From an uncultured Alistipes sp. (GTDB lineage: Bacteria > Bacteroidota > Bacteroidia > Bacteroidales > Rikenellaceae): 23,119 bases of DNA. Shown here piece by piece: positions 7,119 to 14,421 of this stretch; position 1 is the first letter of the stretch, and every line of letters starts with the position of its first letter. The notes under the pieces were generated by a model, which made no database searches, was not told where the DNA came from, and was given only the letters and a program-made list of their open reading frames with translations. Both the position numbers and the translations under genes were made by a program. The stretch spans positions 1 through 23,119 of the forward strand of contig CALGRZ010000139.1 in the NCBI GenBank assembly GCA_937880705.1. Direction: 5' to 3'.

Positions 7119-8993
7119 ATGAACGTATTACGCAGACTTTTATCGTTGACACTCGTTGTCAGCTTATGTTTGGTGACCTCATGCAAGAAGACACCCGACA
7201 ACGTCACCCCCACCCCCGAGCCCTCGAAGGAGGCCGTTGTAAACCTCAAGAGCGAGGCTCTGGAGGCCACCGCCACAGGTGGTAACCTCGAGCTGTTATA
7301 CACCATCACCAACCCCGTGGAGGGTGGTAAGGTGTCGGCCAGCTGCGACGACAAGTGGGTAGGTAGCTTCGACTACTCGACCGACGGTGTCATCAGTTTT
7401 GTCGTAGCTCCCAACACCTCACGCGATAGCCGCGAGACAACCATCACAGTGGCCTACTCGGCAGCTCCCAAGACCGCAACCCTGAAGCTCACACAGGCCG
7501 GCTCGACCGAGGAGAGCTTCACCTTTGGCGAGGTTGAGGCTACACACAACAGCCTCACGCTCGATGTACGACCCTTGGACATGAACACCGAGTATATCCT
7601 CATCTGCTACACGAAGGATACCGTTGAGGCCTTCCAGCTCGACAACGATGCCGCAATCTTTGAGTATGCCCTCGGCACGCTGCGTAGCGAGGCCGGCAGC
7701 ATGCCCCTGCACAACTACCTGCGTCAGGTGGCCTACATGGGCGAGGCAGCACACACCTCGAATGACCTGCGCCCCGACACGGACTACGTCTTCTTCTGCT
7801 TCCATGTGGATCTGAACTCACCCCAGGTGTCACTCATCGACAAGATCTACTCGGTTGAGGCACGCACCGAGGCTGCGCCCATTGAGGAGATCGAGTTCAA
7901 CGTGGAGCTCATCGTGGATGGCCCCATCATCACGCAGAACATCACCCCCGTGGACTTCGACGGCTACTACACCTGCGGTGTATGGAGCATCGACGACTTC
8001 TACGCCTACTATGGTGCCGATGCCGACATGGAGGAGACCTTCGTTGCCAAGTGGCACGACACGGTAACCATCCAGAATAAGCACTACGGTCTGTCGTTTG
8101 CCAAGATCCTCGAGCAGTTCTGCTACACAGGTCCCCAGACCTTCACACACAACGAGCTAAACGCCTCGACAGAGTATGTATTCTACATCTTTGCCGTGGA
8201 GCAGGAGGAGTGCTACGCCGCCTCGGCATGCCAGCTCTTCTTCGCAACCACCGAGGAGCCCCAGACATCGACGATGACCATCAGCATCGAGGCCAAGAAC
8301 ATCCAGGCTACCTCGGCCGACGTATACTGGGTTGCCAGCGACCCCGAGGGTAGATTTGCCCGCGGCGTCTACACCATGGCCGAGTGGAATGCCGCAGGTG
8401 CAACCGACGAGGAGCGTCTGGATACGTTCGTTGCTGCCGACTCGTTCTATGTGGCTACCGGCCAGACCGACATCAACCTCTATAACCTTACGCCCGGCAC
8501 CGAGTATGTAGCCTTCGCCTACGGCGTGGATGGCGGTGCTGCCACTACCGACCTCTTCTCTTATGTGTTTAAGACCAAGGATAAGGTTGTAGGTAAGTCG
8601 GTACTTACGATGACCTTCACGGACTACTATCTGCTCAGCGAGCTTGCCGAGTACAACCCCTCACAGTGGGGCAGCTACGCAGGCTACGATGCATCGATCC
8701 TCCTGCCCGTAGATATCACCGTAGAGCCCTACGCCTACGACATCTACTATACGGCATACCCCACCGTTGCCGACTACAACACCGATGACCAGTGGCTCTC
8801 GATACTTGGTAGCTTCCAGCAGTACGACCGCAACCACTACAACTTCTACATCAGCGCAGGTACCACCTACACGCTGCTTGGCGTAGCAAAGGACTCGGAC
8901 GGCAACTACGGTCCTCTGTTCAAGCACGAGATCACCGCCACGGCTGATGGCGCAGGTGACCCCTCAAGCCTTGTTTACGAGAGCAACAACTAA
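7119..8993 (+). CDS. BACON / Fn3-like repeat surface lipoprotein A
   Basis: Function not known; predicted outer-membrane-anchored surface protein. The signal peptide ends in LVTSC with the lipidated cysteine at C22, followed by a Thr/Pro-rich linker (about 25-36). A BACON-type beta-sandwich follows (about 38-130): NLELLYTITNPVEGG at its start, then WVGSFDYSTDGVISF and TLKLTQAG at its end. The rest (about 132-610) is a series of fibronectin-III-like modules, each recognisable by a closing LxxxTEYVxxxxAV/D strand (for example ELNASTEYVFYIFAVE and NLTPGTEYVAFAYGVD). BACON domains in Bacteroidetes often occur in carbohydrate-related or mucin-facing lipoproteins, but no catalytic domain is visible, so binding is only inference. 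It is rich in Asp, Glu, Tyr and Thr. Next gene starts 53 bases on, on the same strand, and is a paralogue over the BACON region. Confidence 0.8.
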   Translation: MNVLRRLLSLTLVVSLCLVTSCKKTPDNVTPTPEPSKEAVVNLKSEALEATATGGNLELLYTITNPVEGGKVSASCDDKWVGSFDYSTDGVISFVVAPNTSRDSRETTITVAYSAAPKTATLKLTQAGSTEESFTFGEVEATHNSLTLDVRPLDMNTEYILICYTKDTVEAFQLDNDAAIFEYALGTLRSEAGSMPLHNYLRQVAYMGEAAHTSNDLRPDTDYVFFCFHVDLNSPQVSLIDKIYSVEARTEAAPIEEIEFNVELIVDGPIITQNITPVDFDGYYTCGVWSIDDFYAYYGADADMEETFVAKWHDTVTIQNKHYGLSFAKILEQFCYTGPQTFTHNELNASTEYVFYIFAVEQEECYAASACQLFFATTEEPQTSTMTISIEAKNIQATSADVYWVASDPEGRFARGVYTMAEWNAAGATDEERLDTFVAADSFYVATGQTDINLYNLTPGTEYVAFAYGVDGGAATTDLFSYVFKTKDKVVGKSVLTMTFTDYYLLSELAEYNPSQWGSYAGYDASILLPVDITVEPYAYDIYYTAYPTVADYNTDDQWLSILGSFQQYDRNHYNFYISAGTTYTLLGVAKDSDGNYGPLFKHEITATADGAGDPSSLVYESNN

Positions 8994-9046
8994 CCGTTGG
9001 CAATAGTTAACAGATAGTACAACCCATAGATACTATTTTTGAAGTC

Positions 9047-10618
9047 ATGAGACTACTTCGTTATATCGCTATGGCAGTATTGGGCCTCGTGGCCATCACC
9101 TCGTGCGAGGGTGGCAAGGAGGATATACCCGTCGATGCCCCTGTGATCATCCTCGATGGCGAGGCTACGCTTACCATCTCGAGCCGCGAGAATGAGCTGG
9201 AGCTCGGCTACACCATCAAGAACCCCGTGGAGGGCGTCGCGCTCGAGGCGTCGAGCGATGCCGGCTGGCTTAGCATCTTCAGCACCAGCACCGAGGGCAA
9301 GGTGTTGCTTATGGCCCAGGCCAACGACGACACACGCTCGCGCACCGCTACCGTGACGTTGCAGTATGCCACGACAAAGAGCTATGTTCGCATCACGCAG
9401 AACGCCTTTGGTGCCGATATACCGCGTCTTACGCTCACCACCGAGGATAGCGTCGTTGTGGACCGCAACAACCGCACCTTCGAGATAGGCTACCGCGTGG
9501 ATCTTCCCACTGCCGAGGGCTACATCTACGCCTTTGCCGACCAGCCTTGGGTGAGTGGCTTCGACACCTTCACCGAGGGCGTTGTCAAGGTCACCGTAGA
9601 CCCCAACTATAGCGGCGCAGAGCGCACCGCCATCGTCACCGTGGGCTACACACACCTGCGCTTCGAGGTGGCCCTCAAGCAGACTGCCGAGGGTGAGGTC
9701 GACTTCTCGGCAAAGATCCTGCACGGCTACTACTATGGCGACCAGTTCTCACCGGGTGTGGGCAACTACTACCTCTTCCTCACCGACAAGGGCTTCGACG
9801 AGATGGGTAGCAACATACCCAATGCCACCTTCTACCGCGTAGATGCCTATGGCCCTATGCGCGAGCTGGAGAATGGCTATGTCACCATCCCCGAGGGTCG
9901 CTATACGTTTGATACGCAGAACAGCTACAAGGAGTGGACCTTCTCTGCGGAGTTGAGCTGCCTCTACACCTCGGATAAGTATGGCGCAGGCTCCGAGCCC
10001 AAGGTGCCCACCGAGGGCGAGATGGTCGTTGAGAGTGACCGCATCACGCTGCGCATGGTCATCAACGGTGAGACCCACACCGCAACCTATGAGGGTGCAC
10101 CCGTGCTCCCCGATGAGTCGGCCTCGCAGATGGTCTACTCGACACTCACCGACGACTACCAGGCCACGCTGGATGGCCACACGCTCTACTACGCCAACTT
10201 TGGCGACTACTACGACTATGGCCGCCTGAACTGGCTCCTTGTCATCGAGCCCAACGATGGCAGCGGTGACTGCTTCCAGATAGATGTCATCACCGCCTCT
10301 GCCGATGCCGAGAGTGGCTTTGCCGGCGACTATACCGGCTCGGATGTGCTGGCACCCTCGTCGTTTATCCCCGGCTGGATAAGCGGAGGCTATCGTGAGT
10401 CGAGCTGGTACTACACCGCCGATGGCACACAGGAGGCACCCTTCCGCAAGGGCGAGGTGAAGATCACCGACAATGGCGACGGCACTATGGGTGTCACCAT
10501 AGATGTCACCGACGACCTTAAGAACCGCATCACCGCCTCGTGGAGCGGCACGGCCATCGAGGTCGAGCCGGAGATACAGTCGGCGGTATATCGCAGCAGC
10601 GCACTGCGCCGCCGTTAG
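9047..10618 (+). CDS. tandem BACON-domain surface lipoprotein B
   Basis: Function not known; predicted surface lipoprotein with the lipobox cysteine at C20 (VAITSC). Two BACON-type domains lie in tandem: about 38-118 (ELELGYTIKNPVEG, then WLSIFSTSTEGKVLL and YVRITQNA) and about 122-217 (TFEIGYRVDLPTAEG, then WVSGFDTFTEGVVKV and VALKQTAEG). The first resembles the BACON domain of lipoprotein A, including the NPVEG turn, which suggests duplication. Residues about 220-510 form a beta-rich C-terminal region (HGYYYGDQFSPGVGNYYLFL...) of a kind seen in Bacteroidales surface lipoproteins, with no recognisable catalytic motif. A strong terminator follows within 25 bases of the stop, making this the last gene of a likely two-gene unit. 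Confidence 0.8.
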   Translation: MRLLRYIAMAVLGLVAITSCEGGKEDIPVDAPVIILDGEATLTISSRENELELGYTIKNPVEGVALEASSDAGWLSIFSTSTEGKVLLMAQANDDTRSRTATVTLQYATTKSYVRITQNAFGADIPRLTLTTEDSVVVDRNNRTFEIGYRVDLPTAEGYIYAFADQPWVSGFDTFTEGVVKVTVDPNYSGAERTAIVTVGYTHLRFEVALKQTAEGEVDFSAKILHGYYYGDQFSPGVGNYYLFLTDKGFDEMGSNIPNATFYRVDAYGPMRELENGYVTIPEGRYTFDTQNSYKEWTFSAELSCLYTSDKYGAGSEPKVPTEGEMVVESDRITLRMVINGETHTATYEGAPVLPDESASQMVYSTLTDDYQATLDGHTLYYANFGDYYDYGRLNWLLVIEPNDGSGDCFQIDVITASADAESGFAGDYTGSDVLAPSSFIPGWISGGYRESSWYYTADGTQEAPFRKGEVKITDNGDGTMGVTIDVTDDLKNRITASWSGTAIEVEPEIQSAVYRSSALRRR

Positions 10619-10640
10619 AGGCTCCTTAGGGCGAAGATCA

Positions 10641-10679
10641 GGGGATGACCACTTCAAGGGTGGTTGTCCCCCTTTTTTT
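10641..10679 (+). terminator. intrinsic terminator after lipoprotein B
   Basis: A 12-base stem (10641-10652 with 10660-10671, including two G-T pairs) closes a 7-base loop and runs into a T7 tract at 10673-10679. This is a textbook intrinsic terminator. Confidence 0.9.
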
Positions 10680-10743
10680 ATCTGTCGCAGGCCATACATA
10701 TATTAATATTATGTAACATAGCGTGTTTTGTAAATAATTTGCG

Positions 10744-10751
10744 TATATTTG
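10744..10751 (+). promoter_or_regulatory. -7 promoter element for slyD-like gene
   Basis: TATATTTG fully matches TAnnTTTG, 57 bases upstream of the ATG at 10809. TTTTG at 10726-10730 lies upstream but at only 13-base spacing. The element overlaps a possible TTG start at 10749, which argues against that start. Confidence 0.55.
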
Positions 10752-10808
10752 CAGTCCCAAAGAGAGTTTGGGCAAGTTATTGATAACATATTAAAACTAT
10801 ACAAAACT

Positions 10809-11357
10809 ATGAAAGTAGCAGAGAATAAGATGGTGAGCGTAGACTACAAGCTCACAGTTGACGGCGCAATTGCCGATCAGTCACAGCCCGGCCAGCCCCT
10901 GCAGTTTGTCTGCGGTATGGGCATGCTGCTGCCCAAGTTCGAGGCAGCTATCATGGGCAAGGAGCCCGGTGAGTCGGTGTCGTTCACGCTTGAGGCCAAG
11001 GATGGCTACGGTGAGATTATCCCCGAGGCTATCGTGGAGCTTCCCAAGACGGTGTTTATGATGGATGGCAAGGTTGCCGATGAGATCCTCTTCCCCGGCA
11101 GCCAGATCCCCATGTCTACGGCTGATGGCCAGCACATGATGGGCGTTGTCAAGGAGGTTAAGCAGGAGAGCGTTATGATGGACTTCAACCACCCCATGGC
11201 GGGCAAGACCCTCAACTTCGACGTTACCGTTGTCGAGGTGCGCGACGTTACTCCCGAGGATCTTCAGTCGCAGGGTGGCTGTGGCTGCGGTGACTGCGGT
11301 GGCGGTTGCGGCGAGCACGAGTGCGGCGATGGCTGCGACTGCGGTGGTTGCCACTAA
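10809..11357 (+). CDS. slyD: SlyD-like FKBP-type peptidyl-prolyl isomerase
   Basis: Predicted cytosolic prolyl isomerase and chaperone of the SlyD/SlpA type, 182 residues from this start. The N-terminal FKBP part begins MKVAENKMVSVDYKLTVDG and contains FVCGMGMLLPKFEAAIMG and GYGEIIPEAIVELPK; the inserted flap follows (about 70-130), then a return to FKBP fold ending TVVEVRDVT. The tail (about 157-182) is packed with Cys, Gly, Asp and His (GGCGCGDCGGGCGEHECG and onward), as in metal-binding SlyD, where this tail carries nickel or zinc. I chose ATG 10809 because FKBP homology starts there and the upstream extension covers the promoter. It sits alone between two terminators. Confidence 0.88.
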   Translation: MKVAENKMVSVDYKLTVDGAIADQSQPGQPLQFVCGMGMLLPKFEAAIMGKEPGESVSFTLEAKDGYGEIIPEAIVELPKTVFMMDGKVADEILFPGSQIPMSTADGQHMMGVVKEVKQESVMMDFNHPMAGKTLNFDVTVVEVRDVTPEDLQSQGGCGCGDCGGGCGEHECGDGCDCGGCH

Positions 11358-11382
11358 TCGAGCATAGAACCCACAATAGCAG

Positions 11383-11416
11383 AGAGTGACCAAGGTATTT
11401 TGGTCACTCTTTGTTT
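11383..11416 (+). terminator. intrinsic terminator after slyD-like gene
   Basis: A perfect 11-base stem (11383-11393 with 11400-11410) closes a GGTATT loop, followed by TTGTTTG. It lies 25 bases after the stop codon. Confidence 0.85.
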
Positions 11417-11422
11417 GTGTGT

Positions 11423-11431
11423 GGGGGGGGG
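11423..11431 (+). repeat. G9 homopolymer
   Basis: Nine consecutive G residues just after the slyD terminator and directly before the 10-base repeat array. No gene follows it on the plus strand. Confidence 0.6.
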
Positions 11432-11510
11432 TAGGGAGAGATGGGAAGAGATGGGAAGAGATGGGAAGAAATAGGAAGAAATAGGAAGAGATAGGACGAA
11501 ATAGAGATAG
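11431..11510 (+). repeat. 10-base tandem repeat array, purine-rich arm
   Basis: About eight head-to-tail 10-base units with no spacers: degenerate at 11431, then ATGGGAAGAG twice, ATGGGAAGAA, ATAGGAAGAA, ATAGGAAGAG, ATAGGACGAA, and a decayed ATAGAGATAG at 11501. The units stay in exact 10-base phase. This is the first half of an inverted pair of arrays filling the gene-free gap between the slyD and rpmH terminators; 11511-11540 between the arms shows nothing recognisable. Confidence 0.85.
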
Positions 11511-11540
11511 TAGGTTGTTTGCGGGTAAATGTCGGTCGCG

Positions 11541-11582
11541 CTTAATCCTATCGAGTCCTATTAAGTCCTATCAAGTCCTATT
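11541..11582 (-). repeat. 10-base tandem repeat array, inverted arm
   Basis: Read on the minus strand, four head-to-tail units ATAGGACTTG, ATAGGACTTA, ATAGGACTCG and ATAGGATTAA. They share the ATAGGA core and 10-base period of the array at 11431-11510 but point the other way, so the cores of the two arms can pair (ATAGGAC with GTCCTAT). Confidence 0.85.
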
Positions 11583-11605
11583 GACTGCGCAACGCCCCCT
11601 GCCAC

Positions 11606-11640
11606 AAGAAAACAGCCCGAGTGTCATCACTCGGGCTGTT
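11606..11640 (-). terminator. intrinsic terminator of rpmH
   Basis: A perfect 13-base stem (11611-11623 with 11628-11640) closes a 4-base loop. On the minus strand it is followed by TTCTT, giving the U-rich tail. It is 34 bases after the rpmH stop and faces the slyD terminator. Confidence 0.88.
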
Positions 11641-11674
11641 AGATAATAGGTCCAAAGACCTTTCACGACAACTA

Positions 11675-11842
11675 TTAGTTGTACTTGAATGTTGCCTCGT
11701 CTGATACGGTCAGCTTCTTGCGACCCTTTGCGCGACGTGCAGCCAATACCTTGCGGCCATTGGCAGTAGCCATTCTCTGACGGAAACCGTGCTTGTTGAT
11801 TCTCTTGCGACGAGAAGGCTGGTAAGTTCTTTTCATTGCCAT
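11675..11842 (-). CDS. rpmH: 50S ribosomal protein L34
   Basis: Small basic protein of the large ribosomal subunit. Translation of this frame gives 55 residues beginning [20 protein letters not shown] and continuing with [20 protein letters not shown], the near-universal L34 pattern. A second ATG (11836-11834, protein MKRTYQPS) matches the usual start, so the first two residues may not be real. Codon choice is typical of a highly expressed gene. It is preceded by a leader of about 150 bases and a very strong promoter, and followed by its own terminator. Unlike the arrangement in many bacteria, rnpA is not adjacent here. Confidence 0.96.
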   Translation of the reverse strand: MAMKRTYQPSRRKRINKHGFRQRMATANGRKVLAARRAKGRKKLTVSDEATFKYN

Positions 11843-11893
11843 AGTCGTATCTGTTTTTTATTGTTTTTGTTCTCCTTTTACTCTCTCTGTATT

Positions 11894-11974
11894 CCGTTTC
11901 AGCACCCACGCGGCCCCTTTTCTGCCACCTTGTGACCCCTTTTCAGCCACCTGTGACCTTTTCCGGCCCCTGGG
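11894..11974 (-). repeat. tandem ~21-base repeats in rpmH leader
   Basis: Two adjacent near-identical units, 22 bases (11914-11935) and 21 bases (11936-11956), both CCCCTTTTC-N-GCCACCT-(T)GTGA on the plus strand, flanked by partly matching copies (11894-11913 and 11957-11974). They lie inside the predicted rpmH 5' leader, where the RNA reads (A)GGTGGC-N-GAAAAGGGG. Confidence 0.7.
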
Positions 11975-11997
11975 TTTAACGCTTCATCTGCGAGGTG

Positions 11998-12028
11998 CAA
12001 AGGTACAACCTTTTTTTTTAAATGCAAA
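11998..12028 (-). promoter_or_regulatory. rpmH promoter
   Basis: On the minus strand TTTG (12028-12025) is followed by exactly 19 bases and then TACCTTTG (12005-11998), a full match to the Bacteroidetes -33/-7 consensus. Transcription should start near 11990, giving a leader of about 150 bases. Confidence 0.85.
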
Positions 12029-12081
12029 TAAATCGCTAAAATTATTTTGTGGAATAGCGTAAAAAGGCTCTACATAGGTTG

Positions 12082-12636
12082 TTATCGCTCCTCGAAGAGG
12101 TCTATCTCGCCACGTTCCACCTTGCCATACATCGCTGCCAGCTCACCCACTACGGGCGATACCACGGCGAGGGTATCCTCTATGGCGCGCTCTCCTCCGC
12201 CCTTTATGCGGTAGAGCATTGCGGCGTATAGTGCGCGGAAGCATATCTCTGTGTCGCTCATCTCGTCGCGATCTACTATGGTGCGCAGGCGTGGCAGCTC
12301 GGGCACCAGGCGTGCGTATGTCTGGCGGTAGTGCTCACCCACGGGCAGTCGCAGCAGCTGGAGGTGTAGGTTGTGCATGTCGCCTATGAGGTGCAGCGTG
12401 TGGTCGAGGTGTCCTTGTGTCTCCTTGCCCTCCTTGCGTAGCAGCTCGACAATCTGTATGTACCAGTTAAATATGTTCTCCTTCTGCTGTTCGTCGGCAC
12501 CCTCGACCTTGGCCACCAGCGTGGCATATATGGCCTCGGGGCTGAACTGCAGGGCACGCAGCAGGTCCTCTATCTGCCAGAGGTAGAGGATGTACTCTGC
12601 GATGTTCTCCTTACGTTTTTGTAGTGCTATGAGCAT
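12082..12636 (-). CDS. DUF4924 family protein
   Basis: Function unknown. The 184-residue, mostly helical, acidic protein has no signal peptide or membrane segment. It matches what I know of DUF4924, a Bacteroidetes family: an N-terminal QKRKENIAEYILYLWQIEDLLRA block and a DMHNLHLQLL block near the middle. It starts 12 bases after the nuclease stop codon, so it is cotranscribed with the sdaA-to-nuclease run; no terminator is visible between it and rpmH, so read-through into rpmH is possible. Confidence 0.75.
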   Translation of the reverse strand: MLIALQKRKENIAEYILYLWQIEDLLRALQFSPEAIYATLVAKVEGADEQQKENIFNWYIQIVELLRKEGKETQGHLDHTLHLIGDMHNLHLQLLRLPVGEHYRQTYARLVPELPRLRTIVDRDEMSDTEICFRALYAAMLYRIKGGGERAIEDTLAVVSPVVGELAAMYGKVERGEIDLFEER

Positions 12637-12648
12637 AGGTCTTACGGT

Positions 12649-13929
12649 TTATAGCCAGTCGCCGGTGTTGAGCACACCCTTGGGGGCGTTGGGCACGTTG
12701 TCGAAGTAGGTGAAGCCCGTTAGCCTTTCGAGGGCCTCTATGGTTATGAGGTCTTCGGCCTGGGGCTCGTGGCCCTTCTGCTGCTCGTGGCTTATGACAA
12801 AGGCGGCACACTGCAGCTCCTCTGCCGAGCACTCCGCGACACTCTTGCCTGTGGCTCCCGACTTGGTGCGCAGCAGGGCGTAGTAGAACATCGTGGGGCA
12901 CGACACGTCGCTGCGACCACCAAACGATATGCGCTTGGGTGTGGCCACATTGCCGTAGCTGTCGGTGTAGCGGTCAAAGTAGCAGCCTATTACCGCGTAG
13001 AGCGTGTCGCGGCATACCAGCTCCTCGATGTGTCCCTCGAGGTTGTTCCATGCGCCACCTCCCGTGTTGAATGTCGACATGTACTGCGGTGCTATGTTCG
13101 AGAAGTAGAATACCTGACGGTTTGTTGCCGATGAGCTTGTACGGTCACTCGAGCCGAGCATGTGGCCATTGTTGCAGCCGCTGTCGGCATCCTTGTAGTT
13201 GTACTGTATGTTGCTGGGTATCTGCGGATCCTGCGTGTAGGCCTCGGTACGTCCCGACGAGCCCTTGTACATCGTGTGCAGAGGTGCCGCAACCCATACG
13301 GGGCAGTGGTGATCCGCGCTGAAGCATACCGAGTAGTTGCGCGCACGGCCACTGCGCTGGGCATTCTGCTCGCCACCGTCACAGAGGTGGTGGGCGTAGT
13401 AGTAGCTGTCGTTGTTGTCGTCACAGCCATCACCATCGCTGTCCGCCTCGCGAGGCAACTCATACCAGCCCACGCGGTAGGTCATCCCGACAATGGGCTT
13501 ATCATCGTTGCCAGCTTCGTTGCCACCCTCGTTGCCACCCTCGTTGCCGCCTTCGTTACCACCCTCGTTGCCACCTTCGGCAGGGGTGGTGAAGCTCTTG
13601 ATGGGGAGTGTCCACGAGTCGCCTACCGCCATGACGTAGACGCGGTAGTCGTAGGTTGTCGAGGGGCGCAGATCCTCCACCTTGAGCGATATCATGCGAC
13701 CCTTGTCCGTGGGCAGCCACTCGAAGTTATCGCTACCATGACGCGCTATGCAGAAGCCCATGCGCTCGATGGCAGCGTAGTCCGAGGCCTCGACCACGGC
13801 GGTGAGTGTTGCGCTAGTTGCGGTGAGCTGCTCTATCTCCATGCTCTGGAGCTTGCAGCTGAAGTTCTGCTCCTTGTCACACGCCACAAACGCCAGCGCG
13901 GCAAGCAGCATACATATCAATCTCTTCAT
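12649..13929 (-). CDS. secreted NUC1-type DNA/RNA non-specific endonuclease lipoprotein
   Basis: Predicted surface or periplasmic nuclease of the beta-beta-alpha-metal (Serratia nuclease) superfamily. Order of parts: lipoprotein signal with cysteine C17 (AFVAC); an Fn3-like domain (about 25-116); a linker of five GGNE repeats (119-138); a DSDGDGCDDNND loop (163-174) resembling a calcium-binding loop; then the nuclease domain (about 195-420). In that domain NNGHMLGSSDR holds the putative catalytic H256, NIAPQ (278-282) and N288 match the metal-site region, and WNNLE ends at E298. The usual DRGH motif is NNGH here (N253, N254), so the conserved Asp and Arg are missing; activity is likely but not certain. 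It starts 27 bases after the dtd stop codon and ends 12 before DUF4924. Confidence 0.82.
   Translation of the reverse strand: MKRLICMLLAALAFVACDKEQNFSCKLQSMEIEQLTATSATLTAVVEASDYAAIERMGFCIARHGSDNFEWLPTDKGRMISLKVEDLRPSTTYDYRVYVMAVGDSWTLPIKSFTTPAEGGNEGGNEGGNEGGNEGGNEAGNDDKPIVGMTYRVGWYELPREADSDGDGCDDNNDSYYYAHHLCDGGEQNAQRSGRARNYSVCFSADHHCPVWVAAPLHTMYKGSSGRTEAYTQDPQIPSNIQYNYKDADSGCNNGHMLGSSDRTSSSATNRQVFYFSNIAPQYMSTFNTGGGAWNNLEGHIEELVCRDTLYAVIGCYFDRYTDSYGNVATPKRISFGGRSDVSCPTMFYYALLRTKSGATGKSVAECSAEELQCAAFVISHEQQKGHEPQAEDLITIEALERLTGFTYFDNVPNAPKGVLNTGDWL
13516..13575 (-). repeat. five 12-base tandem repeats encoding GGNE
   Basis: Five adjacent units close to YTCGTTGCCACC on the plus strand, each encoding Gly-Gly-Asn-Glu on the minus strand, forming the linker between the Fn3-like and nuclease domains. 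Copy-number change would keep the reading frame. Confidence 0.9.
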
Positions 13930-13956
13930 ATTGCTATTTATGTAATCTTTGAGACC

Positions 13957-14409
13957 TTACGACAGGTCGTGGGTATCAATTATTATGGTTACGGGGCCGT
14001 CGTTCTGCAACTCTATCTGCATGTCGGCACCGAAGCTGCCTGTGGCAACCTCGCGGCCCAGGGTCCGGGTCATGCGCTCCACAAAGCGGTCGTATATGGG
14101 CCTCGACACGGGCTCGGGTGCAGCCCTGAACCATGAGGGGCGGTTACCCTTCTTGGTCGAGGCGTGGAGCGTAAACTGGCTGACGACCATCATCTCGCCC
14201 GCGACATCCTCCAGCGAGAGGTTCATCACGCCCGCCTCGTCGTCGAAGATGCGCATGCGTGGCAGCTTCTTCACCAGCCACTCTATATCCTCGTCGCTCT
14301 CATCGAGGCCTATGCCTACGAGCACCACCATGCCGCGGCCTATCTGGGAGTATACCGCACCGTCGATATGGCACTTGGCATACTTAACACGCTGTACTAC
14401 AACCTTCAT
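13957..14409 (-). CDS. dtd: D-aminoacyl-tRNA deacylase
   Basis: Cytosolic proofreading enzyme that hydrolyses D-amino acids (and mischarged glycine) from tRNA. The 150-residue length is standard. The active-site motif SQFTL is at 77-81, followed by KKGNRPSWFRAA (86-97), and the cross-subunit Gly-cisPro motif is GPVT at 138-141. The start MKVVVQRV is canonical. The gene lies 12 bases after the pseudouridine synthase and 27 before the nuclease gene on the same strand. Confidence 0.96.
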   Translation of the reverse strand: MKVVVQRVKYAKCHIDGAVYSQIGRGMVVLVGIGLDESDEDIEWLVKKLPRMRIFDDEAGVMNLSLEDVAGEMMVVSQFTLHASTKKGNRPSWFRAAPEPVSRPIYDRFVERMTRTLGREVATGSFGADMQIELQNDGPVTIIIDTHDLS

Positions 14410-14421
14410 GGCACGACCCTG

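Noticed and set aside
9034..9041. TATTTTTG, a match to the -7 element before lipoprotein B
   Set aside because: It ends 5 bases before the ATG, so transcription would begin at or inside the start codon; more likely the gene is read from the promoter at 7058.
11431..11582. Possible CRISPR array
   Set aside because: Units are 10 bases with no spacers, orientation flips midway, and no cas gene is nearby.
11571..11909. 112-codon minus-strand frame over rpmH
   Set aside because: It is a shifted frame of the L34 gene and its leader; the correct frame encodes unmistakable L34.
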